From an uncultured Bacillota bacterium (GTDB taxonomy: Bacteria > Bacillota_I > Bacilli_A > Erysipelotrichales > Erysipelotrichaceae): 12,009 nt of DNA. Made by a program: the position numbers and the translations under genes. Location of the stretch: contig CASEHR010000054.1 in assembly GCA_949287785.1 (NCBI GenBank), positions 1 through 12,009 on the forward strand, given 5' to 3'. Below the pieces are notes generated by a model that saw only the letters and a program-made list of their open reading frames with translations, did not search any database and was not told the origin of the DNA. This document shows positions 1 through 7,046 of the stretch, one piece after another. Numbering within the stretch: position 1 is the stretch's first letter; each line of letters opens with the position of its first letter.

Positions 1-1187
1 CACTTATATATCGTCGTAGCATCCAGACACAAGAAAGGATACATCCCCTGTTTACTGAAGGCGTATGCCATAGTGATCGCTCTTTCTTGATGCAGACCGA
101 CGTCAAAAGTACGACTCGGGTATTTCGCTTTGATATTCTTGAATACGCGATCGTCATTAGCGATGATCGCCACGATCCGGTCGTCTTTTTTCATCGCCGT
201 TTCCAAAGAGATGGCGATGATCTCTTCGTAGCTCAGATATCCCTTAGGCGTGGCGCTCAAGGCTTTTCCACTCTTATAATCAAAAGGCATCGAGTAAAAA
301 TGATCGCTCTTGAGACCGTTTTCCATCAGTCCATATCCTCTACCCTTTTTGGTCAAACAATGGATCAGAACCGGGCCATCTTCGTTTTTAGCTTTGTTGA
401 AAGCTTTGCAAAGACAAGTTATGTCATGCCCGTCTATCGGACCATAATAATTAATACCTAAGGCACTGAATACACCGCCATCGATGATCTGATTGCGGAT
501 GTTATTCTTGATAGAAGAAAACTTAGCACAGATATTCTTGCCGACTTCCGTCTTGTTCAAACTCTCTTTGATCATTCTTTTGATCGCTATGTAATCGCTG
601 TTCTCACGCATACCATTGACAAACGGGTGCATTTTGTCTGAAACAGTGGGACGATTGCGATAATCGCCGTTATCATTGAGAATAATGATCACTTTACGGC
701 CACTCTTACCGATGTCACTGAGCGCTTCTAAAGCGGAGCCGGTCATGATCGTCTCTTCACCAACAACGCATATGACATTTCCTTCTATCTTCAGATAGTC
801 AAAAACGAAAGCTTCACTGTCCGCAACAGATAGACCGAGACTATAGGTAACGTGATCGTGATCATATACACTTTCACGGCTGTCGAAATAGTCGCTGATC
901 CCGCCGTCACGGTGTAATTCAGAAAACATTTCGCTGCGTCCGGTCAGCAGTTTATGAGCGTAGCTCTGATAGCCACTATCAAAGATGATTTTGTCCTTTT
1001 TGAGATCAAAACAGCGATGGAAAGCGATCGTCAATTCGACGACACTCAAGTTTGATGCCAGATAACCGCCGGTCTTAGCGACGCTTCTGATCATCATCTC
1101 ACGGATGTCGTCTGCCAGCTCGATCAGCTCATTCTCTTGTAGATCCGCGATAAACGAGGGATCTTTAATATCTTTGACGTTAAACAT
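1..1187 (-). CDS. DXS-family protein lacking catalytic residues (probable pseudoenzyme), 3' end outside window
   Basis: Read directly from the minus strand: 395 open codons from ATG at 1187 to the window edge; the C-terminal part is missing. The family is 1-deoxy-D-xylulose-5-phosphate synthase (TPP enzyme, pyruvate + glyceraldehyde 3-phosphate). Preserved landmarks are GYLASNLSVVELTIA (41-55), HKLLTGR (78-84), NDN (171-173), GPIDGHD (249-255), GPVLIH plus TKKGRGY (271-285) and FDVG (361-364). Against the E. coli protein from memory, key positions differ: H49 is Tyr42, H80 is Tyr73, the GDG magnesium/TPP motif is GEE (143-145), E370 is Gln367, Y392 is Asp389 and R398 is Lys395. Asn173 and His296 (E. 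coli N181, H299) remain. Spacing to E. coli numbering stays within a few residues, so there is no large deletion. The start is secure: the ispA stop codon lies in the same frame 12 nt upstream. There is no strong ribosome site, so coupling to ispA is likely. Activity as a true DXS is doubtful; a regulatory or scaffold role is inference. Confidence 0.85.
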   Translation of the reverse strand, partial: MFNVKDIKDPSFIADLQENELIELADDIREMMIRSVAKTGGYLASNLSVVELTIAFHRCFDLKKDKIIFDSGYQSYAHKLLTGRSEMFSELHRDGGISDYFDSRESVYDHDHVTYSLGLSVADSEAFVFDYLKIEGNVICVVGEETIMTGSALEALSDIGKSGRKVIIILNDNGDYRNRPTVSDKMHPFVNGMRENSDYIAIKRMIKESLNKTEVGKNICAKFSSIKNNIRNQIIDGGVFSALGINYYGPIDGHDITCLCKAFNKAKNEDGPVLIHCLTKKGRGYGLMENGLKSDHFYSMPFDYKSGKALSATPKGYLSYEEIIAISLETAMKKDDRIVAIIANDDRVFKNIKAKYPSRTFDVGLHQERAITMAYAFSKQGMYPFLCLDATTIYK

Positions 1188-1196
1188 ATTGTCGAT

Positions 1197-2042
1197 CTAT
1201 CGGTCTTTTACCCAGGTGATCAATTCTATTAAAGCCTTTTGATCAAACTTTTCCTTTCTGATCATATCTATTATAGCCATAAATCGGCTTTCAACATCAT
1301 CTTTTAAAGCCTTTTCATTCATTATTTTCATAGCTGTAGCCTTATGTTCTCGAATGTCACTTCCGTTTGGTTTGCCCATTTCAGCACTTGACTTGATGAT
1401 ATCAAATAAATCATCCTGCATTTGAAACGCCTCGCCCAGTTCCTCAGCCAGCCTATTGTAAAACGATTCATTCTCTTCATCATTTGCGATATACATTGCC
1501 GCCTTAGCCGCTGCTTTAAAGAGGCAGCCGGTCTTAAATCTCGCGATATTCAAAACATCATCATAAGAAGCGCCGTCATTTTCTTCATTAGCCAGATCCA
1601 AAACCTGACCATATACCATACCGGCGCTACCGGCTTCTTCGCTGTATGTTCTGATGATCATAAGTTTCTGATGATCGTTGAGATAACTATCCTTAGCAAT
1701 CAAAGAAAAACTGTCTGTCAATAGTGCATCGCCGGTCAATACAGCAATTGCTTCACCAAACGCAATATGACAAGATGCTTTACCGCGACGCATATCATCA
1801 TCATCCATACATGGCAAATCATCATGAATCAAAGAGTAGGCATGAATCATCTCTAGTGCAAGCGCACACGAAAAACCTCTCTCCACAGGTATCCCATGCC
1901 CTTCCAGTATCGATAATAACAATCTGGTTCTGATCCTTTGTCCGCCATCCAGAACATAAGCCATAGCTTCACTGACCTTTGATGGTTTAAGATTCTTCAG
2001 GAAATCATCTTTATATCTTTCAAATTTCTTCAGGTCCATCAT
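1197..2042 (-). CDS. ispA: Polyprenyl (farnesyl) diphosphate synthase, IspA type
   Basis: Short-chain trans-prenyl diphosphate synthase that condenses isopentenyl diphosphate with allylic diphosphates to make farnesyl diphosphate (family knowledge). Seen in the 281-residue product: first Asp-rich motif DDLPCMD (74-80) followed by DDDMRRG (81-87), preceded by HAYSLIH with Tyr five residues before the motif as in bacterial FPP synthases; GDALL (104-108); GMVYGQVLDL (141-150); KTG (170-172); second Asp-rich motif DDLFD (210-214); and GSDIREHKAT (227-236). The N-terminal IPP-binding motif, normally GGKRLRP, reads GGQRIRT (33-39), so the usual Lys is Gln35 and the Pro is Thr. The start overlaps the xseB end by 23 nt; Met1 and Met2 are adjacent ATGs and either could be used. 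There is only a weak GAAAG ribosome site, so coupling with xseB is likely. The protein is slightly shorter than E. coli IspA (299). Confidence 0.93.
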   Translation of the reverse strand: MMDLKKFERYKDDFLKNLKPSKVSEAMAYVLDGGQRIRTRLLLSILEGHGIPVERGFSCALALEMIHAYSLIHDDLPCMDDDDMRRGKASCHIAFGEAIAVLTGDALLTDSFSLIAKDSYLNDHQKLMIIRTYSEEAGSAGMVYGQVLDLANEENDGASYDDVLNIARFKTGCLFKAAAKAAMYIANDEENESFYNRLAEELGEAFQMQDDLFDIIKSSAEMGKPNGSDIREHKATAMKIMNEKALKDDVESRFMAIIDMIRKEKFDQKALIELITWVKDR

Positions 2043-2217
2043 CTTTCATCAACTCATCGATCTTGTTTTCATATTCTTTCAGTTCTTTCTGGAGTTCTTT
2101 GGATAGCTTGAGCCCCTCTTCAAAAAGCTCGATCGATCGATCCAAGTCTTCTTCACCACTCTCCAGTTTCGTTACGATATCCTCTAAGTGTTTCATTCTC
2201 TCTTCAAATTTAGCCAT
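2020..2217 (-). CDS. xseB: Exodeoxyribonuclease VII small subunit
   Basis: Small helical subunit of exonuclease VII, which binds the C-terminal part of XseA; the complex degrades single-stranded DNA to oligonucleotides in the cytoplasm (family knowledge). The 65-residue product carries the family pattern FEERMKHLEDIV..LESGEEDLDRSIELFEEGLKLS and continues as one long Lys/Glu-rich helix, with normal length for the family. Two consecutive ATGs lie at 2220 and 2217. The AAGGAG at 2225-2230 is 4 nt from the first and 7 nt from the second, so the second is preferred here. The gene overlaps the end of xseA and the start of ispA, consistent with balanced, coupled translation of both exonuclease subunits. 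Confidence 0.95.
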   Translation of the reverse strand: MAKFEERMKHLEDIVTKLESGEEDLDRSIELFEEGLKLSKELQKELKEYENKIDELMKDDGPEEI

Positions 2218-3598
2218 CATTCTTCTCCTTTATCTCAGCTGTGATATGACCCTCAAAGAGGTCGATACCGATAATATCCCCGACAAAAATGCTATTTATC
2301 GATTTTACGACTTTACCATCTTTTTTAACGACACTGAAACCACGTTTCAATGTATTGCGATATCCGTAAGCCTTTAGAAGCGTATCATAACGCATAAAAT
2401 GCTGAGCTTTTTCTTTAAAGCATCCCTTAAGATCGCGGCTGATGAACGCAGTACGATTGATGATACGCTCAGCTGCAGCTGCAACAGTCGATAGCAAACT
2501 CTGCTTTGCGGAAATGATACCGTAATCTACTTTACTTTTTCTCTTTTCGATCATCCTTTTTATCGCGTAGTAACTTGTCTGATCGCCCTTTTCCAGATCA
2601 GTTCGCAGAGATTTGATCATCTTGGTATGATCAAACAAACGGTAAGACAAATCATCAAACATCTGCGCATCCTTATGGATGATATAATATGGATCACGAA
2701 ATATTACGCTATCTTGGATATAACCCAATGTCCTGACGGTATCTTTATATTTCTTATTGATATCTTTAGTGAGCTTTCCCATGTTGTTTTCAATTCTAGA
2801 AATAACATCACCGATATCCGGCGTAATGAGTTCAACTGCTGCCGTCGGCGTTGGCGCCCTGAGATCTGCAACAAAATCAGCGATGGTATAATCCTGCTCA
2901 TGACCAATGCCGGTGACTATAAAAGTATCCAGTTCATAGATCACCTTCGCTAGCCTTTCATCATTGAAAGACCAAAGATCCTCGATCGATCCGCCGCCTC
3001 TGGCTAAGATGATTGCCTCATAACCGAGTTGATCGACTGCCAATAACTTTGTGATAATGTCTTCGCTTGAACCTTCCCCTTGAACAAGAACGGGATAAAC
3101 ATCAACGCTGCAGATCGGCCATCTTCTTTGAAAACAGGTTCTGATATCACTTAAGGCTGCAGATTTATCACCGACTAAAACAGCGACTTTTTGAACATAT
3201 TCGGGCTTCGCCTTTTTATGGTTATCAGCAAAATACCCTTCCGCATTCAATTTTTTCTTTAACGCTTCAAAGCGCAAGTACAGGTCACCAAGACCATCGG
3301 GTCTCATATCCAGGACATAAGCCTGCATCTGCCCTGTTCCCTCAAAAACCGATATATTGCATCTGATGATCACTTTATCACCGTTTTTAGGTACAAATGA
3401 TACTTTAGAAGCATAACTCCTGAACATAACACAGCTCAGACGTGCCCGATCATCTTTGATCGAGAAATAAAAATGACCACTAAAATGATGATTGAAGTTA
3501 CTGATCTCGCCGGAAACTGATATATTTTGGATTCTCGGATCATTATCTAAACTATTTTTAAGATAATGAACAAGATCATAAACACCGATCGATCTCAT
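2210..3598 (-). CDS. xseA: Exodeoxyribonuclease VII large subunit
   Basis: Catalytic subunit of exonuclease VII, active on single-stranded DNA in repair and recombination. The 462-residue product has the N-terminal OB-fold (about 5-100, with GEISN at 30-34 and SGHFYFSIKD at 40-49), the catalytic domain (about 120-300), a long helical region and the C-terminal LKRGFSVV segment that precedes the small-subunit binding end. Residues equivalent to the E. coli catalytic set D155, R205, H238 and D241 appear as Asp151, Arg200 (in ARGGGSIEDLW), His233 and Asp236 (in GHEQD). The motif before the first Asp, usually TSPTGAAIRD, reads VGDKSAALSD, an unusual variant that keeps the Asp. The start ATG overlaps the nusB stop as ATGA, so translation is probably coupled; I see no independent ribosome site. 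Length is normal. Confidence 0.96.
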   Translation of the reverse strand: MRSIGVYDLVHYLKNSLDNDPRIQNISVSGEISNFNHHFSGHFYFSIKDDRARLSCVMFRSYASKVSFVPKNGDKVIIRCNISVFEGTGQMQAYVLDMRPDGLGDLYLRFEALKKKLNAEGYFADNHKKAKPEYVQKVAVLVGDKSAALSDIRTCFQRRWPICSVDVYPVLVQGEGSSEDIITKLLAVDQLGYEAIILARGGGSIEDLWSFNDERLAKVIYELDTFIVTGIGHEQDYTIADFVADLRAPTPTAAVELITPDIGDVISRIENNMGKLTKDINKKYKDTVRTLGYIQDSVIFRDPYYIIHKDAQMFDDLSYRLFDHTKMIKSLRTDLEKGDQTSYYAIKRMIEKRKSKVDYGIISAKQSLLSTVAAAAERIINRTAFISRDLKGCFKEKAQHFMRYDTLLKAYGYRNTLKRGFSVVKKDGKVVKSINSIFVGDIIGIDLFEGHITAEIKEKNDG

Positions 3599-3966
3599 GA
3601 GTGATCTAATACACTATTGATGTAACGGAAAGAATCCTCGTCACAATATGTCTTTGCAATATTGACAGCTTCGTTGATAATAACAGCTTTGTCATTCATA
3701 CCTTCTTCAAGCTCAGCCATAGCCACCAGCAGGATAGCCTGATCGATATAAGCTAAACGCGCAAATGTCCAATGGTTAAGATACGGTTCGATCTCTGCGA
3801 TATAATCATCTTTATGTTTCTTTAAGCGGTCGACCAGAGCATAAATGTATGGATCGACGATCTCATCTTCAAAATTATTTTCAACAGTATTGGTCAATGG
3901 TTTTTCAAGCAATAACGACTGATATACACTAATGACCAGTTTTTCACGCATTTCATGTCTATTCAT
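3595..3966 (-). CDS. nusB: Transcription antitermination factor NusB
   Basis: RNA-binding, all-helical factor that, with NusE (ribosomal protein S10), binds boxA in rRNA leaders and supports processive antitermination (family knowledge). The 123-residue product shows the hallmarks in order: REKLVISVYQSLL near the N terminus, YLNHWTFARLAYIDQAILLVAMAEL in the middle, and VIINEAVNIAKTYCDEDSFRYINSVLD at the C terminus. It is somewhat short for the family (130-140 is common). An in-frame stop lies 12 nt upstream, so ATG 3966 is the first possible ATG. The nearest Shine-Dalgarno-like sequence (GAGGAAG) is about 17 nt upstream, too far for normal use, whereas a TGGTAAAAT element sits just before the start. 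It begins 27 nt after the deaminase gene and overlaps xseA by 4 nt. Confidence 0.95.
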   Translation of the reverse strand: MNRHEMREKLVISVYQSLLLEKPLTNTVENNFEDEIVDPYIYALVDRLKKHKDDYIAEIEPYLNHWTFARLAYIDQAILLVAMAELEEGMNDKAVIINEAVNIAKTYCDEDSFRYINSVLDHS

Positions 3967-3972
3967 GATTAG

Positions 3973-3981
3973 ATTTTACCA
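3973..3981 (-). promoter_or_regulatory. Putative extended -10 element placed for a leaderless nusB transcript
   Basis: The minus strand reads TGGTAAAAT, fitting the extended -10 pattern TGn-TAnnnT, and the hexamer is separated from the nusB ATG by exactly 6 nt (CTAATC). Transcription would then begin at or next to the A of the start codon. No convincing -35 hexamer is visible 16-18 nt upstream. Most of the element falls in the only sizeable gap (27 nt) inside this gene block. Inference from position and sequence only. Confidence 0.35.
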
Positions 3982-3993
3982 CACTTCCTCTGT

Positions 3994-4476
3994 TTAATCA
4001 CAATACTTGATCAGTTTAATTTCAAGTCGCTCACCGAGACGTCGCATCTTGACGCCGGCATCTTTTAGCATACGCTTACTGGCGATGTTGCTATCTGTGC
4101 CATCATACTTATCATCTTCGTAAACAAGTTCTTTTATCCCGGCTTGAATAATAGCTTTTGCACACTCATTGCACGGAAATAAAGACACATATATCGTGCA
4201 ATTTCTTAATGAACAGGATGAATTCAATATCGCATTGAGTTCAGCGTGAACTACATAAGGATACTTTGTGTCCAAAAGATCACCTTCACGCTCCCAGGCA
4301 TATTCATCATCATCACAACCGAAAGGCATGCCATTGTAACCGATCGAAACAACATGTTTATTGTCATCTACGATGCAAGCTCCTACCTGTGTATTCGGAT
4401 CTTTGGAACGCATAGCACTCAGATGTGCAAGACCCATAAAGTATTCATCCCAACTTATTACGCCCTCTCTTTTCAT
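3994..4476 (-). CDS. comEB: dCMP deaminase, ComEB-like
   Basis: Zinc-dependent deoxycytidylate deaminase converting dCMP to dUMP for thymidylate synthesis (family knowledge); in Bacillus the homologue lies in the comE operon, although no competence role can be inferred here. In the 160-residue product: SWDEYFMGLAHLSAMRSKDPNTQVGA (8-33) is the typical N-terminal region; the zinc site is formed by His77 in HAE (77-79) with Glu79 as proton shuttle, and Cys102 and Cys105 in PCNEC. GYNGMP (46-51) is the usual substrate loop. Length fits the family. A GGAGG lies 8 nt before the ATG, inside the end of the rhomboid gene, and start and stop overlap as ATGA. The gene symbol is by family resemblance; no comEA or comEC is adjacent. 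Confidence 0.92.
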   Translation of the reverse strand: MKREGVISWDEYFMGLAHLSAMRSKDPNTQVGACIVDDNKHVVSIGYNGMPFGCDDDEYAWEREGDLLDTKYPYVVHAELNAILNSSCSLRNCTIYVSLFPCNECAKAIIQAGIKELVYEDDKYDGTDSNIASKRMLKDAGVKMRRLGERLEIKLIKYCD

Positions 4477-5669
4477 TGATTATCCTCCCAAACAACATAC
4501 AATCGCTCTCTCAAGCTTTCAGCATAGCCCTTAAGACCACTATCCTCATAGACTTCAGTCACGGCCATATCCGTTCCTCCATAGATCGTGTATTTATCAT
4601 CCGTTAAATAAACCCGCCATACCAAAGTCAACAGGATACATAGATAAATCAAAATACTGCTTTTGTTGTTGAGGAAATAGTAGAAAATAATACCGGCAAC
4701 AAAACCTCCGATATGAGCATAAAAGTCGACTCCACCCATAAAATTCAGGATCAGGTTGATGAAGATGACCTGAAACGCCGTAGCATTGTTCAAAGAATGA
4801 CTGTAAAGACCGTTGATAAGATATATCGCGAACAAACCATACAGACCGCCACTGATACCCAATGATACCGTATTATCACTGAAGGCAAGAGATGTCAGTG
4901 AAGCTATGATCAAAGAACCATATAGAGACAAGGCGAATTTCTTCGATCCGATCTGTCTTTCCAAAAATGTACCCAGACTGAACAACGATATCATATTGAA
5001 AATCAAATGAAAAATACCGCTGTGCAAAAAACCGCAAGTTATCAGACGCCAGAATTCAGCAAGACCAACCGTAAAAGTCTTATAATTAGCACCAAGTGCG
5101 ATCATCACATCGATAGATGTATGATCTCTTGCCAATACCATCGACAGCAAATAGAAAACACAACAGATAGCTATCGTAACATAAGTTACAATCGGGACAT
5201 CATTGAACCTCATCTTCTTTTTCTGTTGCTGACTGACTTTAGAATACTCAGACAATTCATCAACGATATCTTTGATCGCAAGTTGAGGGTTGCTGACTTC
5301 GTGTACAACATATTTGATGCCGGGATATATATCATTCAGATCTGGTCCGGCATAGTATCCGATATCGATGGCAATCGAATCGAATTCTTCGTGTTCTAGG
5401 ATCTCATCTCTGTGAACGTGAATATCCAAAAAGCGGCCCTGTCTTATCCGGAAACTTTTAAACATGATATCGACCAGCTGATGAAGACGGTCTTTTTCAA
5501 AAGTTACTTGTTCTATTGATGCTAAAGTCAAACGGATGAGTGGATAATAAGCATGATCTGGCGCAATCAGAAAAATCTCATCACTTTTTTGTCCCTGGAC
5601 ATTAATGATCTTATAGGAATATTTCATCACGAAAAAGGAGATGAGTTGATAAAGCTTATACGATTCCAT
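4473..5669 (-). CDS. Rhomboid-family intramembrane serine protease, GluP/YqgP-like
   Basis: Predicted membrane protease cleaving transmembrane substrates. The 398-residue product has a soluble N-terminal domain of about 155 residues without a signal peptide, then the rhomboid core (about 158-335): first membrane segment 160-180, TCGFLHSGIFHLIFNMISLFSLG at 211-233 with the usual HxxxN-type pattern and GxxxE afterwards, catalytic Ser273 in GISG (271-274), and catalytic His319 in AHIGG (319 within 318-322). An additional hydrophobic helix (about 338-352) is followed by a 45-residue tail. Bacillus YqgP has a similar N-terminal cytosolic domain but carries TPR repeats at its C terminus; no such repeats are apparent here. 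AGGAG precedes the ATG by about 9 nt, and the start shares one base with the rluD stop (TAATG). Substrates are unknown. Confidence 0.93.
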   Translation of the reverse strand: MESYKLYQLISFFVMKYSYKIINVQGQKSDEIFLIAPDHAYYPLIRLTLASIEQVTFEKDRLHQLVDIMFKSFRIRQGRFLDIHVHRDEILEHEEFDSIAIDIGYYAGPDLNDIYPGIKYVVHEVSNPQLAIKDIVDELSEYSKVSQQQKKKMRFNDVPIVTYVTIAICCVFYLLSMVLARDHTSIDVMIALGANYKTFTVGLAEFWRLITCGFLHSGIFHLIFNMISLFSLGTFLERQIGSKKFALSLYGSLIIASLTSLAFSDNTVSLGISGGLYGLFAIYLINGLYSHSLNNATAFQVIFINLILNFMGGVDFYAHIGGFVAGIIFYYFLNNKSSILIYLCILLTLVWRVYLTDDKYTIYGGTDMAVTEVYEDSGLKGYAESLRERLYVVWEDNQ

Positions 5670-6565
5670 TATTTCGTTCTCCTTTCAATATACTCACGCA
5701 TATAGGATGGCATCGGACTTTCAAATGTGACTCTGGATCGGGTCCGCGGATGGATAAAACTTAAAAAATAAGCATGCAGATATTGACCTTTGTCATCAAA
5801 GACATGGTTTGGATCATACTTAGGATCGTTCAGTACCGGATGACCGATATATTTCATATGAACACGGATCTGATGGGTACGTCCGGTTTTTAGTTCAACA
5901 TCTAAAAGAGTGCTGTCACCAAAACGGTTCAGGACAGTAAATTCGGTCTTAGCCGGTTTGCCATCGCTGACAACAGCCATTTTCTGTCGATCTTTACGAT
6001 CACGTCCTATCGGTGCATCGATCTCACCTTCATCGTGTTCGATGACTCCTTTGACGATTGCATAATACTTTCGGTAACATGTCTTATCCTGCAATTGATC
6101 GGCTAAAAAAACATGTGCTTGATCATTCTTGGCGACCACCAAAAGACCGGATGTATCCTTATCAAGTCGATGAACAATTCCCGGCCTGAATTCACCGCCA
6201 ATACTGCTTAAAGAATCGGTATAAGCTTTTAACCCATTGACAAGAGTGCTGTCGAAATTACCGGCTGCTGGATGTGTCACTAACCCTTTCGGCTTATCTA
6301 TCACCATGATATCATCGTCTTCGTAGACGATATCAAGTTCCATCTTCGTCGCCTTTACATCTAACGAAGTATCTTCGATATATTCAAAAGTGATTATATC
6401 TTCAGGTTCTACTTTTTCTTTAGCGATAGCACAATGACCATTAAGATACACTTTGCCTTCTCTAATAAGTGTTTGGATCTTGGAACGAGATATTTCGACC
6501 TGACCGGCAATATAACTATCGATACGACCGCTTTCTCCTTCCTTTACTATAATCTTATAGTCCAT
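5669..6565 (-). CDS. rluD: RluD-type pseudouridine synthase with S4 domain
   Basis: RNA-modifying enzyme of the RluA/RluD family that isomerises uridine to pseudouridine; RluD acts on 23S rRNA helix 69 in E. coli, but the exact target here is not known. In the 298-residue product an S4 RNA-binding domain lies at about 13-55 (SRSKIQTLIREGKVYLNG) and the synthase domain follows with DKPKGLVTHP, the catalytic motif HRLDKDTSG (catalytic Asp135 in RLD) and KTGRTHQIRVHM. An in-frame TTG at 6586 would add seven residues, but the ATG at 6565 has AGGAGA 7 nt upstream, so it is chosen. It overlaps the end of lspA by 11 nt. This lspA-rluD pairing is common in Firmicutes. Close paralogues (RluC, YlyB-like) cannot be excluded. 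Confidence 0.94.
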   Translation of the reverse strand: MDYKIIVKEGESGRIDSYIAGQVEISRSKIQTLIREGKVYLNGHCAIAKEKVEPEDIITFEYIEDTSLDVKATKMELDIVYEDDDIMVIDKPKGLVTHPAAGNFDSTLVNGLKAYTDSLSSIGGEFRPGIVHRLDKDTSGLLVVAKNDQAHVFLADQLQDKTCYRKYYAIVKGVIEHDEGEIDAPIGRDRKDRQKMAVVSDGKPAKTEFTVLNRFGDSTLLDVELKTGRTHQIRVHMKYIGHPVLNDPKYDPNHVFDDKGQYLHAYFLSFIHPRTRSRVTFESPMPSYMREYIERRTK

Positions 6566-7034
6566 GACGTTCTCTCCTGATCTCAAGAATATAGCTGATT
6601 ACAAACAATCCTACACCGATACACAAAAAGGTGTCAGCTAAATTAAAGATCGGAAAATCGTAGCCAATGATCACAAAATCCAAAAAGTCAACAACATACT
6701 GATTGACGATGCGATCATAGAAGTTGCCCAGCGTCCCTCCGATCATCAAAACAAAAGCAGCCTTGTTATACCATGGGTCCTTTTGTGATTTTATCAAAAG
6801 GTAAATCAAAAAGATCAGTGCGATTACTGTGATGATATAGAAGAATTCCATGTGACCTTCCAGAATAGAAAAACCAGCTCCGGTATTCCGAACATAGGTT
6901 ATGCTGAAAAAACCTTTGATAACTTCGATCGATGAACCCAATGACATGTTCATTGTGATAATCATCTTACTCAACTGATCGATCGCAAACAGCAAAACAA
7001 TTACGATAATCTGTATCAAATAACTAACAAGCAT
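6555..7034 (-). CDS. lspA: Lipoprotein signal peptidase (signal peptidase II)
   Basis: Membrane aspartyl protease that removes the signal peptide of diacylglyceryl-modified prolipoproteins. The 159-residue product has the expected four hydrophobic segments (about 4-22, 62-82, 92-106, 128-149) and the family motifs: DQLSK (19-23), RNTGAGFS (49-56), GGTLGNFYDR (99-108) and VDFLDF (115-120) followed by FNLADTF (130-136). The catalytic pair is Asp107 and Asp134. It is the first gene after the hairpin at 7051-7085. No Shine-Dalgarno sequence precedes the ATG; instead a TAAAAT hexamer stands 6 nt upstream, suggesting either leaderless transcription or read-through with weak initiation. It overlaps rluD by 11 nt. 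Confidence 0.96.
   Translation of the reverse strand: MLVSYLIQIIVIVLLFAIDQLSKMIITMNMSLGSSIEVIKGFFSITYVRNTGAGFSILEGHMEFFYIITVIALIFLIYLLIKSQKDPWYNKAAFVLMIGGTLGNFYDRIVNQYVVDFLDFVIIGYDFPIFNLADTFLCIGVGLFVISYILEIRRERHGL
6573..6578 (-). promoter_or_regulatory. Ribosome binding site that fixes the rluD start
   Basis: AGGAGA lies inside the 3' end of lspA, 7 nt before the ATG at 6565. It decides against the upstream TTG at 6586, which would place this sequence inside the coding region. Confidence 0.8.
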
Positions 7035-7040
7035 GCAGAT

Positions 7041-7046
7041 ATTTTA
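7041..7046 (-). promoter_or_regulatory. Putative -10 element for a leaderless lspA transcript
   Basis: TAAAAT on the minus strand, within TTATAAAATAT, ends exactly 6 nt before the lspA ATG, the same hexamer and spacing as at nusB. No good -35 is visible because the upstream bases form the terminator stem. Something must start transcription of the lspA block if the hairpin terminates, and this is the best -10 candidate in the 61-nt gap. Inference. Confidence 0.35.

Noticed and set aside
87..461. Plus-strand open frame of 124 codons
   Set aside because: It is antisense to the DXS-like gene, has no recognisable motif or ribosome site, and the minus frame shows clear family homology across the same bases.
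1..1187. Calling the DXS-like gene a pseudogene or transketolase
   Set aside because: No stop or frameshift occurs in 395 codons, and DXS-specific motifs (YYGPIDGHD, TKKGRGY, HKLLTGR) rule out transketolase; residue loss is targeted to the active site and does not look random.
2120..2140. CGATCGATCGAT run as a possible tandem repeat or CRISPR-type element
   Set aside because: It is a few tetranucleotide units inside xseB that encode ordinary conserved residues; there are no spaced repeats of CRISPR length anywhere in the window.
6566..6586. Seven-residue upstream TTG extension of rluD
   Set aside because: It would place the AGGAGA ribosome site inside the coding region; the ATG at 6565 is ideally spaced from it.
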